Positions 18,301-27,135 of a DNA stretch of 64,000 nt are shown in pieces. Position 1 is the stretch's first letter. Each line of letters opens with the position of its first letter. Source of the DNA: Lewinellaceae bacterium (GTDB lineage Bacteria > Bacteroidota > Bacteroidia > Chitinophagales > Saprospiraceae); NCBI GenBank assembly GCA_024644235.1, contig JAHELJ010000005.1:132259-196258 (forward strand), written 5' to 3'. Under the pieces are notes generated by a model. It was given only the letters and a program-made list of their open reading frames with translations. It was not told the DNA's origin and did not search any database. The position numbers were made by a program, and so were the translations under genes.

Positions 18301-19896
18301 ATGAAATACAAACCAATGTACCTTCATTTGGCAAACGTCAAAATTTTAACATGGCTAATGCTCCTGCTGATCACCTATTTGCTTCACATACCACTTCATG
18401 CTCAGCCCGAGCCCAGTGCGGCATTACATGTAGAGGGTACCGACAAAGGGGTACTCATCCCTCGGATGACCCAGGTGCAAAGACAAGCGATTAGCAATCC
18501 CGCCACTGGCTTGCTGGTTTATCAGACAGATATACTGGCCGGGTTTTATTACAACACCGGAACTCCAGCAGCGCCGGACTGGATTGCATTAACCAGCGAA
18601 AAATCCAGCTGGAACCTGAAGGGCAATAGTGGCACCAATCCTGCTGTGGATTTTATCGGCACTGATGATAATCAGGATGTGGTATTTAGAAGAGATTTTG
18701 CCTTGTCTGGATTATTGAGTATCGATAATACTTTCTGGGGCGTTTCAAGTGGAAATAGTATCACAACCGGAATTGCTAATGTAGGAATAGGTGGGGGAGC
18801 TTTGAATAAAACGACTGAAGGAAGTTATAATGTAGCTCTGGGTGTTCTAAGTTTATCCAGAAATACAGTTGGGGATAATAATACGGCTATTGGAATTAAT
18901 GCATTAATTGATGTAGACTCAGGAAGAAATAATACAGCCATTGGGGCAGGCACCCTATTTAGCATGAACAACGGCGATGATAACACGGCGGTAGGAAGTA
19001 GGTCGTTACATAATGACACAGTAGGAAATGGGAATACGGCAATCGGGGCTTTCACAAGGGTAGGTGCCGATAGCTTAAGTAAACTAAATAATGCCACTGC
19101 CATCGGATATAAGGCTCAAGTCCATTGTAGTAACTGCATGGTCCTAGGGAGCATCAATGGTGTAAACTTTGGTACAGATACTAAAGTCGGAATTGGGACA
19201 ACTTTTCCAACCTCCCGAATGCATATAAAAGCCAATAGTGTATTAGGAGTGGGTGCACTTGCCCATTTATTATTGGAGGAGTCAGAAGCAGATTTTTCCC
19301 GGCTGCGAATGCAGAATACAACTGCCAACCGTTTTTGGGATATTGCCGGTCAACCCCATACCACCAACGCATCCGCTTTCCTAAACTTCTATTACGAGTC
19401 CGGCGGCAATATTCTGTCTCTGAAAGGGGATGGTAATGCCACCCTCTTGGGAACACTCACCGAAAACTCGGATGCCCGCCTGAAAACAAAGATCCTTCCG
19501 CTCACCACCATGAGCTCGCAGCTAATGAAGTTGCAAGGCTATACCTACCGTTGGAAAAATCCGGCCCTGGATCCATCCGAGAAGATCGGACTGTTAGCCC
19601 AGGAAGTGGAGCAATATTTTCCCCAACTGGTACGGGAAGATGAAAACGGGATGAAATCGGTACACTATAGTGGATTTGTACCGCTTTTGATTGAGCAATT
19701 GAAGAAACAGTCTAGAGAGCTGAAAGAAAAAGAGGCAACTATTGCTTCCTTGCTCTCGGAAGTGAACCAGTTGAAGGAAAAAGCTGAAAGGAATGCTACA
19801 CATGTCAATCGGTTGAGGGAAAAAGAAATTAAAATGGAAGCCAAAATGAAAACATTCGAAACCAGGTTGGATGGGCTGGCGAAACAAAAAGAATAA
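18301..19896 (+). CDS. Secreted tail-fibre-type protein with S74 self-cleaving chaperone domain
   Basis: A 531-residue protein. An N-terminal signal peptide ends near LHAQ (residue 35). About 36-95 match the front of many Bacteroidota surface proteins (ALHVEGTDKGVLIPRMTQVQ). About 155-260 contain repeats of the type NNTAIGINAL / NNTAIGAGTL / DNTAVGSRSL / GNTAIGAF, as in trimeric adhesin head domains. The C-terminal S74 domain begins NSDARLKTKI, where Ser390 and Lys395 form the expected self-cleavage dyad, followed by QGYTYRWKN and KIGLLAQEVEQYFPQLV. It ends in a long coiled coil (about 465-531). Such proteins form trimeric fibres that release the chaperone domain. Here it is probably a surface-exposed fibre. 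It is the first of three secreted-protein genes behind the two-component system. Confidence 0.85.
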   Translation: MKYKPMYLHLANVKILTWLMLLLITYLLHIPLHAQPEPSAALHVEGTDKGVLIPRMTQVQRQAISNPATGLLVYQTDILAGFYYNTGTPAAPDWIALTSEKSSWNLKGNSGTNPAVDFIGTDDNQDVVFRRDFALSGLLSIDNTFWGVSSGNSITTGIANVGIGGGALNKTTEGSYNVALGVLSLSRNTVGDNNTAIGINALIDVDSGRNNTAIGAGTLFSMNNGDDNTAVGSRSLHNDTVGNGNTAIGAFTRVGADSLSKLNNATAIGYKAQVHCSNCMVLGSINGVNFGTDTKVGIGTTFPTSRMHIKANSVLGVGALAHLLLEESEADFSRLRMQNTTANRFWDIAGQPHTTNASAFLNFYYESGGNILSLKGDGNATLLGTLTENSDARLKTKILPLTTMSSQLMKLQGYTYRWKNPALDPSEKIGLLAQEVEQYFPQLVREDENGMKSVHYSGFVPLLIEQLKKQSRELKEKEATIASLLSEVNQLKEKAERNATHVNRLREKEIKMEAKMKTFETRLDGLAKQKE

Positions 19897-20005
19897 ACCT
19901 CTGTCATTTCGCCTGAAAATCTTCCTATGAAGAACCTAGCTTGAAAAGCTGACTGGAAAAATTTGATGCTTGCAATGCTCTTTATTAAAATTTGACTCTT
20001 ACGGA

Positions 20006-21346
20006 ATGAATACAACCAATTATAACTTGAGGAAGAATTCTGCCACCTTAAAAAGACTAGAAAGTATTTGGAGTGTGAATCGGTCCATTCTGATGGTTGT
20101 TTTCTTTGGTCTTTTTTCGAACTTGAATCTACGGGCCCAATACATGCCGAATTTAGATGTAAGTGGATTGGATGAGATCAATGGAGCAAAAGTGCAATTA
20201 GCCACTCCATCGCTAAGTCATTTTCTCCGCCTGTTTAGTGGTGACGAAGGCGATCCCAAGCCCTATCTCCTTTTCAGCAATGCCGATGATTTTCGAATCT
20301 CATCATCCAAAGAGAATTTAACCGGTTTCCAAGACCTCTTAACCGTGAAAGGGGACGGTAGGGTTGGTATCGGTACAGACAGCCCGGTAGGGATGTTGCA
20401 CGTGCAGGGTCTTACCTGGACGAATATTGCAGCAGAAGCGATAGCAGATGATCCCTCTTTCCAACTAACCAGCGATGGCAGCTCCATCAACAACGATTGG
20501 ACCATACGGATGGATGTGTACAATAATGATCCGATGCAGTGGCGCTATGATGGGATCCGGAAATTGAACTTGACAACCACTGGCGATCTGGAAGTAGAGA
20601 AAAATATGATAGTTAAAGGTGATGTCCAATTGGGAAGTGCAGGCGTACTCAATCCAGTGCCCGGATCGATGCGCTGGGATGGTCAGGACTTTTTGGGATG
20701 GAATGGATTTGCCTGGGTCTCTTTGACCTCCTTTAAATTGGGGCCGGAAATTACCGATATCGACGGGAACAAATATCAGACAGTTTGGATTGGCAATCAG
20801 TTATGGATGGCGCAAAATCTGCGGACTACAACCTATCGCAATGGGACGCCTATTCCACATGTGACCGACAATACGGAATGGAGTGGCCTGACCAGTGGTG
20901 CCTGGTGCTGGTATGATAATTCCACCAGTTATGAGCAGCCCTACGGGAAGCTGTACAATTGGTATGCAGTAAATGACATCAGTGGTCTTTGTCCTTCAGA
21001 GTGGCGAGTGCCAACAGAGTCGGATTGGACGACCTTAGCCGATTTTTTGGGTGGGGTAGGATTGGCCGGTGGCAAAATGAAAGAAGCAGGTACCAGTCAT
21101 TGGGACAGCCCCAACACGGGCGCCACCAATGAGACAGGCTTCTCCGGCCTACCTGGTGGGGGCCGTGATGAGGCTGGGTTATTTCACAATACTGGTAGTG
21201 CTGGGTACTGGTGGAGCAGTATTGAGCAAAGTGGGACTTTTGCGTGGTTGCGTAATCTAAGCTCGAACGATGATAATTTAGACAACACACTTTTTTTTCT
21301 GAAAAAATCTGGGCTGTCTGTTCGCTGCCTCAAAGGTGGATTATAA
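20006..21346 (+). CDS. Secreted FISUMP-domain surface protein
   Basis: A protein of 446 residues if started at ATG 20006, which puts the export signal (SILMVVFFGLFSNLNLRAQ) close to the N-terminus; an in-frame ATG at 19970 would add 12 residues. The middle (about 90-240) resembles the head and stalk parts of the preceding tail-fibre-type protein (VKGDGRVGIGTDSPVGMLHV). The C-terminal 190 residues are a FISUMP (Fibrobacter succinogenes major paralogous) domain: DIDGNKYQTVWIGNQLWMAQ, YGKLYNWYAV, CPSEWRVPTESDW, GYWWSSIE and SVRCLKG. These C-type-lectin-like domains are found on secreted proteins of Bacteroidota and Fibrobacteres and are thought to bind surfaces or ligands. Exact function unknown. 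Confidence 0.85.
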   Translation: MNTTNYNLRKNSATLKRLESIWSVNRSILMVVFFGLFSNLNLRAQYMPNLDVSGLDEINGAKVQLATPSLSHFLRLFSGDEGDPKPYLLFSNADDFRISSSKENLTGFQDLLTVKGDGRVGIGTDSPVGMLHVQGLTWTNIAAEAIADDPSFQLTSDGSSINNDWTIRMDVYNNDPMQWRYDGIRKLNLTTTGDLEVEKNMIVKGDVQLGSAGVLNPVPGSMRWDGQDFLGWNGFAWVSLTSFKLGPEITDIDGNKYQTVWIGNQLWMAQNLRTTTYRNGTPIPHVTDNTEWSGLTSGAWCWYDNSTSYEQPYGKLYNWYAVNDISGLCPSEWRVPTESDWTTLADFLGGVGLAGGKMKEAGTSHWDSPNTGATNETGFSGLPGGGRDEAGLFHNTGSAGYWWSSIEQSGTFAWLRNLSSNDDNLDNTLFFLKKSGLSVRCLKGGL

Positions 21347-21373
21347 ACATTCAGAAGCTATAATTAAAGTAAG

Positions 21374-22801
21374 ATGAACCGAGGAAAAAATCACCTCCAC
21401 ATGATCTTAGCTGTGCTGGTCGGATTATGTACTGCGAATCTCTTCGGCCAGGTCCAATTTTCAAAAGTAGTACTTGAGGTAGAAAATTTGCCGGAAGTTT
21501 TCCGCCCTTTTGACGTCAAGGCCGCTGATCTGAATGGAGATGCACTGCTCGACCTTGTGGTAACGTCCCCCCATCCACAAGGAGACGAAGATCGCTTACT
21601 CTGGTTGCGCAATGATGGGAATGATCTGTTTTCATCTTTTGAAATAGATGCGACAATTGATGGACCTGAAGGTATCGCCGTAGGAGACTTAAATGATGAT
21701 CGACATCCTGATATTGCCTTGTCGTCGCGATTAAATGGCCTCCACTTATTCATAAATGATGGCGCGGCAAATTTTTCCAGGATAGACGTGGCCCTGAATT
21801 CAAAATTCCCTTGGATCCTGGATTTTGATCAAGACAATGATCAAGACCTATTGGTAATAGGTGTTTTTGGTATCTATTGGCTGTCCAATATGGGTGAGCT
21901 TAATTTTACTTTAGATACAATTGATTTCATCGATGTGAGTCACAATCGCTGCCTGATACCCATAGACCTGGATAATGACCTGGATTGGGATATCGTAACT
22001 GCCGTATATAGCGTCAGCGAGGGAAACAATAGATTGGTGTGGTACGAGAACGACGGGAACGAAAATTTCACGAAAGATACCATCGATACCCAGCCTGTTC
22101 CATTTTGGGATGCGGATGTCTCTGACCTGGATGGGGATGCAGATCAGGATATTATCGTGATCCACTGGGAGACCAACGAAACAGTTTGGTATGAGAATAT
22201 GGGAGACAATAACTTTGCACGGCACGTGTTGGATTCTGACTTTAATCAGAATCCAGAGAGCCTGTCACTAGGCGATCTTGATCAGGATGGGGATCAGGAT
22301 GTGATCGCAGTGGGTGGAAATGCTGCCATTGGAGAGGTAATATTTTTTGAAAATGATGGAAATGGCCAGTTTGCAAAAAGAATCATCGACGACAGTCAAG
22401 GGAACCGAAGACATTTTTCGCTGGCTGACTTTGATGCCGACGAAGATCTGGATGTTATCGTGCCCAATAACTTTCCTTTTGAAATTGACCTTTACCTCAA
22501 TGAGGGTAGAACAACTTTGACTTCCGAAACTGAAAATGCATTCGTTTTTAACCTTCGATGTTTTCCCAATCCCTCTCAGAAAGAAACAAACTTATCATTT
22601 GTCTTGAGAAAATCCACGTATGTTTCCCTTCAGATCTATGATCTTTCCGGTTCAATAGTCGCCACCTTGGTACAAGAAGAGCTGCTGCCAGGGTCATACG
22701 ATTTTTCATGGGATCGAGGTGAAAAGAAAGGTGGTGTATATTTATACAAATTTCAGGTTGGATCATTTGTGAGTGCTCAAAAGCTGATCTTGCTCGAATA
22801 A
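21374..22801 (+). CDS. Secreted VCBS/FG-GAP repeat protein with type IX sorting domain
   Basis: A 475-residue protein with a signal peptide (about residues 8-25, ending FGQ). The body (about 30-385) is built of VCBS/FG-GAP-type blades with calcium-binding loops such as DLNGDALLDLVV, DLNDDRHPDIAL, DLDGDADQDIIV, DLDQDGDQDVIA and DFDADEDLDVIV, forming a beta-propeller. The last 80 residues are a type A C-terminal sorting domain (CFPNPSQKETNLSF, LQIYDLSGSIV, GVYLYKFQVGSF), which directs export through the Por (type IX) system. It begins 27 bases after the FISUMP gene and is probably co-transcribed with it. Binding partner unknown. Confidence 0.88.
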   Translation: MNRGKNHLHMILAVLVGLCTANLFGQVQFSKVVLEVENLPEVFRPFDVKAADLNGDALLDLVVTSPHPQGDEDRLLWLRNDGNDLFSSFEIDATIDGPEGIAVGDLNDDRHPDIALSSRLNGLHLFINDGAANFSRIDVALNSKFPWILDFDQDNDQDLLVIGVFGIYWLSNMGELNFTLDTIDFIDVSHNRCLIPIDLDNDLDWDIVTAVYSVSEGNNRLVWYENDGNENFTKDTIDTQPVPFWDADVSDLDGDADQDIIVIHWETNETVWYENMGDNNFARHVLDSDFNQNPESLSLGDLDQDGDQDVIAVGGNAAIGEVIFFENDGNGQFAKRIIDDSQGNRRHFSLADFDADEDLDVIVPNNFPFEIDLYLNEGRTTLTSETENAFVFNLRCFPNPSQKETNLSFVLRKSTYVSLQIYDLSGSIVATLVQEELLPGSYDFSWDRGEKKGGVYLYKFQVGSFVSAQKLILLE

Positions 22802-23179
22802 TAATCCACTCATATTTCTATTGAAAAAGCTGGAAACGTTGGAATTAATCGTATTAATCATCAACTTATAGCAACAAGTCTTAGAGCAGTTCATTCTTTC
22901 CTTTCGGATTCTTATGGCATCTCTGGATGGAAGCACTCAAGATCGGATGCAACTTGTGATTCATCTTTTATTCCAATCTTCAGAAAAGGCACGTGCAAAA
23001 GGCCATCTTTTTCCTAGATGATATGGTCATTTGGGAAACAAGTCAATATTTGTAAGGCCCATAAACACGCCAACGGCTTGGACTTACTTAGACAAAGTCT
23101 AAATAAGGAATTTGTCAATTGATCTTGAAATGTATGGCGCAATTTTTGCAATGGTCTGGGTAACTAAAGATTTAAGATC
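22802..23179. other. Intergenic region without recognised gene
   Basis: About 380 bases after the propeller gene. No credible coding frame. The notable element is the palindrome at 23083-23107, about 75 bases before the small gene. Confidence 0.5.
23083..23107. promoter_or_regulatory. Palindrome upstream of the small gene
   Basis: CTTACTTAGAC, loop AAA, GTCTAAATAAG: 10 of 11 positions pair. It is 73 bases before the ATG at 23180 and has no T-run, so it could be a regulator-binding site or an RNA hairpin in the leader. Confidence 0.4.
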
Positions 23180-23326
23180 ATGAATGATAATCAACGGCAA
23201 ACCGGTGCTGAAGTGAAACACGTAACCAAAGAGCAGTTGACCGCCATGGCAACAGAGTACCTCGAACTCTGTCAGCGACAGGATTCACTAATGAAAGAGA
23301 TATTTGATTCACTTTCAGAAAATTAA
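23180..23326 (+). CDS. Small hypothetical protein (48 residues)
   Basis: A short ATG-initiated frame of 48 codons ending TAA at 23324-23326. The product is helical and charged (EVKHVTKEQLTAMATEYLEL, QDSLMKEIFDSLSEN) with no signal peptide or membrane segment. It matches no family I recognise. Support for a real gene: a rho-independent terminator follows 19 bases downstream (23346-23376), and a palindrome lies upstream (23083-23107). No clear ribosome binding site is seen, which is common in Bacteroidota. It could be a small regulator or an antitoxin-like partner, but no toxin gene adjoins it. Confidence 0.4.
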   Translation: MNDNQRQTGAEVKHVTKEQLTAMATEYLELCQRQDSLMKEIFDSLSEN

Positions 23327-23345
23327 AAACTGCTATCTCATTTAT

Positions 23346-23376
23346 AGTCCCTTTGCAATCCAGAGGGACTTTTTTT
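23346..23376 (+). terminator. Rho-independent terminator after the small gene
   Basis: AGTCCCT (23346-23352) pairs with AGGGACT (23364-23370), followed by a run of seven T. Standard form for the plus strand. Confidence 0.75.
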
Positions 23377-23398
23377 GTTTTTGACTTTTCGAGAATCA

Positions 23399-23459
23399 CC
23401 ATCAAATCGTCAAGGGTATTGGCTTCCTTTGGATGCTTATCCTTGCACCAGCGATGCAT
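23399..23459 (-). pseudogene. Fragment of an ATP-dependent DNA ligase C-terminus
   Basis: This 61-base stretch matches 27322-27382, the 3' end of the complete ligase gene, in 52 of 61 positions and encodes HRWCKDKHPKEANTLDDLM against HRWRKDKHPKEANTLHDLM. Most differences are silent, so it derives from a once-functional relative. The match stops abruptly on both sides; upstream (23460 on) the sequence switches to a piece of the copper oxidase gene. Confidence 0.7.
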
Positions 23460-23516
23460 CCGGGGGTGCTACCACATGATCTGTTCGGGTGTGATATTTG
23501 AAATCACCAGTTCAAC
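23457..23516 (-). pseudogene. Fragment of the copper oxidase gene 3' part
   Basis: Matches 10145-10205 (coding for about residues 1046-1066 of the double copper oxidase) in 57 of 61 positions with a one-base deletion that breaks the frame. Same orientation as the ligase fragment it abuts, with the bases CAT shared at the junction. Not functional as a coding sequence. Confidence 0.7.
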
Positions 23517-23876
23517 ACTTTGCTACGGATTAAGATCAAAAGGGCAAAAGGGGTGAAAGCGGTAAAAGGATAATATCTTCTCTGACTACCACCTACAGAC
23601 CGTCCGTAAAGACACTAATCACTTAATTTTTCATTCCTCCTAACAAATATGTTACGATCTGCTTAACTTATGGATGGATTTAGCTTGTCACCAGGTGACC
23701 TTGCCTTCAGAAGCGACATTAAGTAATAACTATATGAAAAAAGGGTCCAAAGGAAACTCAGAGAACTATCTACGTCGACCCATTATACAGATTGGACCAT
23801 AGTGCTGAACGAAAAACTAGGGAGTGATTCAGAATTTCCAAATTCAAAAAGAAATTACTAATAAAATATCCTCGCA
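23517..23876. other. Intergenic region before the protease locus
   Basis: About 360 bases with a purine-rich stretch of the AAAGGGGTGAAAGCGGTAAAAGG type at 23536-23570, similar to spacers at 48.2 and 63.8 kb. No credible gene or identifiable promoter. Confidence 0.45.
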
Positions 23877-24110
23877 ATGAAAAAACCAAATCAAAGAGAA
23901 AAAGCTCCTGTTCCTCTAAAGGAAAAGGAGCTATCCCGGAAGTTAAAGGCTCGAACTGCTAAGAAGGGTACGGAGAAACTGTCCATTGGGTTTGATCTTA
24001 TGCTGGCGGGTAAGACTGCCCCCAGGATTCAGCGGAAAGCCATTAAGGAAGACAAAGGAGCTTCCTTTCAGGATGGCTACCGGCTAATAAAAAAAGTCGG
24101 ACAGGTTTGA
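23877..24110 (+). CDS. N-terminal fragment of the serine protease (pro-region), split by a frameshift
   Basis: A 77-residue basic, Lys-rich frame (KKPNQREKAPVPLKEKELSR ... ASFQDGYRLIKK) ending at a TGA at 24108-24110. No signal peptide. At the A-run 24089-24095 a shift of +1 joins it to a frame that is open from 24091 and continues without stop (SDRFDGHRIRFEVKGLKLG ...) into the protease. The two together make a sensible pro-enzyme of about 395 residues. So this is most likely the front end of the downstream gene, separated by a one-base insertion in the A-run, or a real small gene. Function of the piece alone is unknown. Confidence 0.5.
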   Translation: MKKPNQREKAPVPLKEKELSRKLKARTAKKGTEKLSIGFDLMLAGKTAPRIQRKAIKEDKGASFQDGYRLIKKVGQV

Positions 24111-24234
24111 CGGTCACCGGATCCGGTTTGAAGTCAAAGGACTAAAACTAGGGACCCATACTTTCCCTCCAAGCATACCAGGTAAAAAAATACCCATCCC
24201 AAGAGTAACCAAGAGATCCAGAGAGCTTGCTCGC

Positions 24235-25059
24235 TTGGGCTTACCCGATTTGGAAGGTCTTTATCCTGATCATCTCTCGCTTGATGTTGTTCCCAGGAAG
24301 TTGCACAAGAGTCTGGTCACTCCCAACTTTATGACTGTAAAGGCAGTGAGACCAGGTGGTGAGCGAGTGGAAGCGACCACGATATTTTCACCAGATGATC
24401 GATATACCTTCTCGGATACCAATTTTCCCTGGTGTACCGTAGGAAGGGTAGACACAGCGGGAGGATTTGCTTCCGGAGTATTGATCGGTCCTAGACATCT
24501 ACTGACCGTCAGTCATACCATGGTATGGAATGCAGATGGATCTGCAGGTTGGGTGAGATTTCGACCTTCGTTTTTCGATGGTAGCGCCCCATTTGGCGAA
24601 GCCTGGGGAATCAGATATTACGTCTACCGCAAAGTAGTAGGACCGGGACTGAGTAGGGCAGAAAGCCGGGAGGATTACGTCGTAATTGTACTAGATAGAA
24701 ATATAGGAGATATCTGTGGCTGGATGGGCTCTCGAACTTATGCAGACTCATGGGATGGAGGCAACTACTGGAGGCATATCGGATATCCCGGAGATTTAGC
24801 GGGAGGTCAGAGACCTTCATATGAGCGAGATATCTCATTGGACGGTGATTCCTCGGACAGCAATAGCCACAAGAGAGCATATCACCTGGGAGATGTTTGG
24901 CCAGGTCAATCCGGAGGACCCTTCTTTGCCTGGTGGAGTGGAGAAGACTGGCCCCGAGTGGTGGCGGTACAGAGTGGTCAGAATCCTTCCACGAATCTAG
25001 CTGCAGCTGGATCGAGGCTGGTGCAATTGATTATCTCGGCAAGGAACGATTTTCCATGA
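24235..25059 (+). CDS. Trypsin-like serine protease (S1/V8-like)
   Basis: The catalytic domain has a full triad: His in LIGPRHLLTVSHTMVW, Asp in RAESREDYVVIVLD and Ser in PGQSGGPFF. It resembles glutamyl endopeptidase/V8-like enzymes (SGVLIGPRHLLTVSHTMVW, YWRHIGYPGD). The start given is TTG 24235, but the frame is open upstream to 24091 and homology-like sequence continues, so the true N-terminus is probably in the fragment at 23877-24110 across an A-run frameshift. No export signal is visible in the combined sequence, so secretion is uncertain. It faces the convergent cyclase gene (25159-27135). Physiological target unknown. Confidence 0.75.
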   Translation: MGLPDLEGLYPDHLSLDVVPRKLHKSLVTPNFMTVKAVRPGGERVEATTIFSPDDRYTFSDTNFPWCTVGRVDTAGGFASGVLIGPRHLLTVSHTMVWNADGSAGWVRFRPSFFDGSAPFGEAWGIRYYVYRKVVGPGLSRAESREDYVVIVLDRNIGDICGWMGSRTYADSWDGGNYWRHIGYPGDLAGGQRPSYERDISLDGDSSDSNSHKRAYHLGDVWPGQSGGPFFAWWSGEDWPRVVAVQSGQNPSTNLAAAGSRLVQLIISARNDFP

Positions 25060-25158
25060 TTGGAAGCGTCTTGTTTTGAAGACAGGGAAAAACGAGCAAA
25101 AGAACTGGTGATTTCTAGATTGCCAGTTACCGATAATTATTGCCGAATCAAGCTGCTA

Positions 25159-27135
25159 TTATTTATTAGCTCCTCCTCCTTGAAATTCTGAGGATTTCGC
25201 ATAGACTTTGTTGTAGATCTCTTTGTATTGAGGCGTGGTTCTGATTGGTTTAAGCACGGGATCTCGCATGAGATAGAGCATCATCGGAAAATGGCGAGTT
25301 AGACCGGTTTGCAAATATTCCAATGCTTTTCCATGGTTACCCATAATCATATGGGCATAGATCAGCAGGAACCAGACTCTTTCAGCAGTTTCTGTGTGCA
25401 TTAAAAGTTCCAACTTTTTCATGCCTTCTCGTGCTTCATCCGTTTTTCCGAGAGCTGCATTTGCAATGGTCAATCCTCCGATAATAAGGGGATCATCAGG
25501 TGGATAGTCCAGATCACTAAATAAAGCGAGTGCTTTTTCGGCATTTCCAGACAAAATATATGATTGACCTAATTCTAAAAGCGACACCTGAGAGTCTGGC
25601 TTTAGTTCAATACTTTTCTCGTAGTAATGAATAGCCTCCTCATATTTTTCTTCCATGTGATACAGAAGTGCTTTCAAATGGTAATTGATTTCAGAGAAAG
25701 GATCCATTTGAATAGCAATATCAATATAGTGCATTGCTGCCTTAAGCTTTCCTTCTGCTGAGAGGAAGGTGCTTGTGCATTGATAATAATCTACTATGGG
25801 TCTGGTCTTCCGTAAATTATTGAGATGTTTATAGGCAGCATCGAAATCCCAATCCTCTAAAAATGCGATCCAGGAAAGCTGCAGCTGGCATTCCGGAATC
25901 GTCTCGTCCAACTCAATAGCTTTGTCCAGATAGGACTTACCTTTTGCATATGCTTCTTCTGAAGGAATAAATCCCAAAGTCCCCAGTAGGGTAAAAGCCA
26001 AATGTAAACCCAGGTAGGCCCAAGGGTAATCGGGTTGTTCACTTATGACTTCCTGCAAAATGGAAATACCCTTTTCGATCTCTGACTTACTCATTTTCAG
26101 AATATGGTACCTGCTTTTGAGATATTTCTTGTAAACATCTACGGAAATGTCAGGTGACTCTACCAGATGATCTTCAATTTCAAAATGGCCTACATGCTCT
26201 CGTAATTTATCGGCAATGAGCAGGCTCACCTCATCCTGTACTGCAAAGATGTCTTCCAGGGATCTATCGAAAGTTTCAGACCAGAAATGCACGTCCTCAT
26301 CCACATTTATAAGCTGAGTGGTAATCCTCATTTTATTACCGGAAAGGCGTACGCTACCTTCGAGGATGGTGGAAACATTGAGTTCCTTCCCGATTTGCTT
26401 TACCGGCACGTCTTTATTTTTAAAGTAGAATGATGAAGTCCGAGATGTAACATTAAGACCCTGGATTTTAGAAAGGGCATTAATAATCTCTTCGGTCATG
26501 CCATCACTGAAATATTCGTTTTCCTGGCTGGCACTCATATTAACCAGGGGTAGGACAGCGATGGATTTTAAATGCTGTTTTGTTTTACCTTTTAATTCTG
26601 AACGGTCAGGTACGACAATTCCCTTGTTGGAAACGGCAAACACCTCCATTGGATGCTGGACATTTTTCAATTCAAACTTACCCAAGGAAACAGTCTCAAT
26701 CGACTGATGATTTTTTAACTCGTCATTTAATTTACTGGAAATGAGGATTGATCCGGGTGTTCCCATGCTTTGAACGCGAGCGGAAATATTTACACTATCG
26801 CCAATTACCTCAGTGCCGGAATACACAATATCTCCTAAGTGAATTCCGATTCGAAGGGGAACCATTGGCTCGACCGATGTGAGCGCTATCTGGATTTCAA
26901 TCGCACATTTTACCGCTTCGATAGCACTGTTAAATACACTGAGAGTCCCATCTCCGTAATATTGAATGATCTCCCCGGTGAAGCGCTTATGATTGTTTTC
27001 AAATACTTCACGATGCCTCGTCCTCAAACGGATGGCCACTTCTTCATCTTTCTGCATGATCGCAGTATATCCAGCTATGTCTGTGAACATGATGGCAGCA
27101 AGCTTTCTGATCTGTGATTCGCTGGGATTTTTCAT
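25159..27135 (-). CDS. Class III adenylate/guanylate cyclase with TPR repeats
   Basis: A 658-residue protein. Residues about 10-175 form a class III nucleotide cyclase domain with metal-binding Asp residues in FTDIAGYT and YYGDGTLSVF. About 190-310 match the TolB-like/FlgO-like segment often found with it (IAVLPLVNMSASQENEYFSDGMTEE, TTQLINVDEDVHFWSETFD). The C-terminal half (about 335-640) contains TPR-like helical repeats (AMHYIDIAIQMDPFSEINYHLK, AIHYYEKSIELKPDSQVSLLEL). No membrane segment is seen, so it is likely cytoplasmic. The product would be cAMP or cGMP. The gene is transcribed towards the protease and lies just downstream of the ligase gene, where the LHR helicase gene would be expected. 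Confidence 0.88.
   Translation of the reverse strand: MKNPSESQIRKLAAIMFTDIAGYTAIMQKDEEVAIRLRTRHREVFENNHKRFTGEIIQYYGDGTLSVFNSAIEAVKCAIEIQIALTSVEPMVPLRIGIHLGDIVYSGTEVIGDSVNISARVQSMGTPGSILISSKLNDELKNHQSIETVSLGKFELKNVQHPMEVFAVSNKGIVVPDRSELKGKTKQHLKSIAVLPLVNMSASQENEYFSDGMTEEIINALSKIQGLNVTSRTSSFYFKNKDVPVKQIGKELNVSTILEGSVRLSGNKMRITTQLINVDEDVHFWSETFDRSLEDIFAVQDEVSLLIADKLREHVGHFEIEDHLVESPDISVDVYKKYLKSRYHILKMSKSEIEKGISILQEVISEQPDYPWAYLGLHLAFTLLGTLGFIPSEEAYAKGKSYLDKAIELDETIPECQLQLSWIAFLEDWDFDAAYKHLNNLRKTRPIVDYYQCTSTFLSAEGKLKAAMHYIDIAIQMDPFSEINYHLKALLYHMEEKYEEAIHYYEKSIELKPDSQVSLLELGQSYILSGNAEKALALFSDLDYPPDDPLIIGGLTIANAALGKTDEAREGMKKLELLMHTETAERVWFLLIYAHMIMGNHGKALEYLQTGLTRHFPMMLYLMRDPVLKPIRTTPQYKEIYNKVYAKSSEFQGGGANK

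Noticed and set aside
23178..23459. Minus-strand frame of 93 residues as a DNA ligase paralogue gene
   Set aside because: Only the 61 bases at 23399-23459 resemble the ligase; the rest is antisense to the small gene and terminator.
24089..24095. Programmed -1 frameshift at the A-run of the protease locus
   Set aside because: The reading frames need a +1 shift, whereas the A AAA AAG type slippage gives -1.
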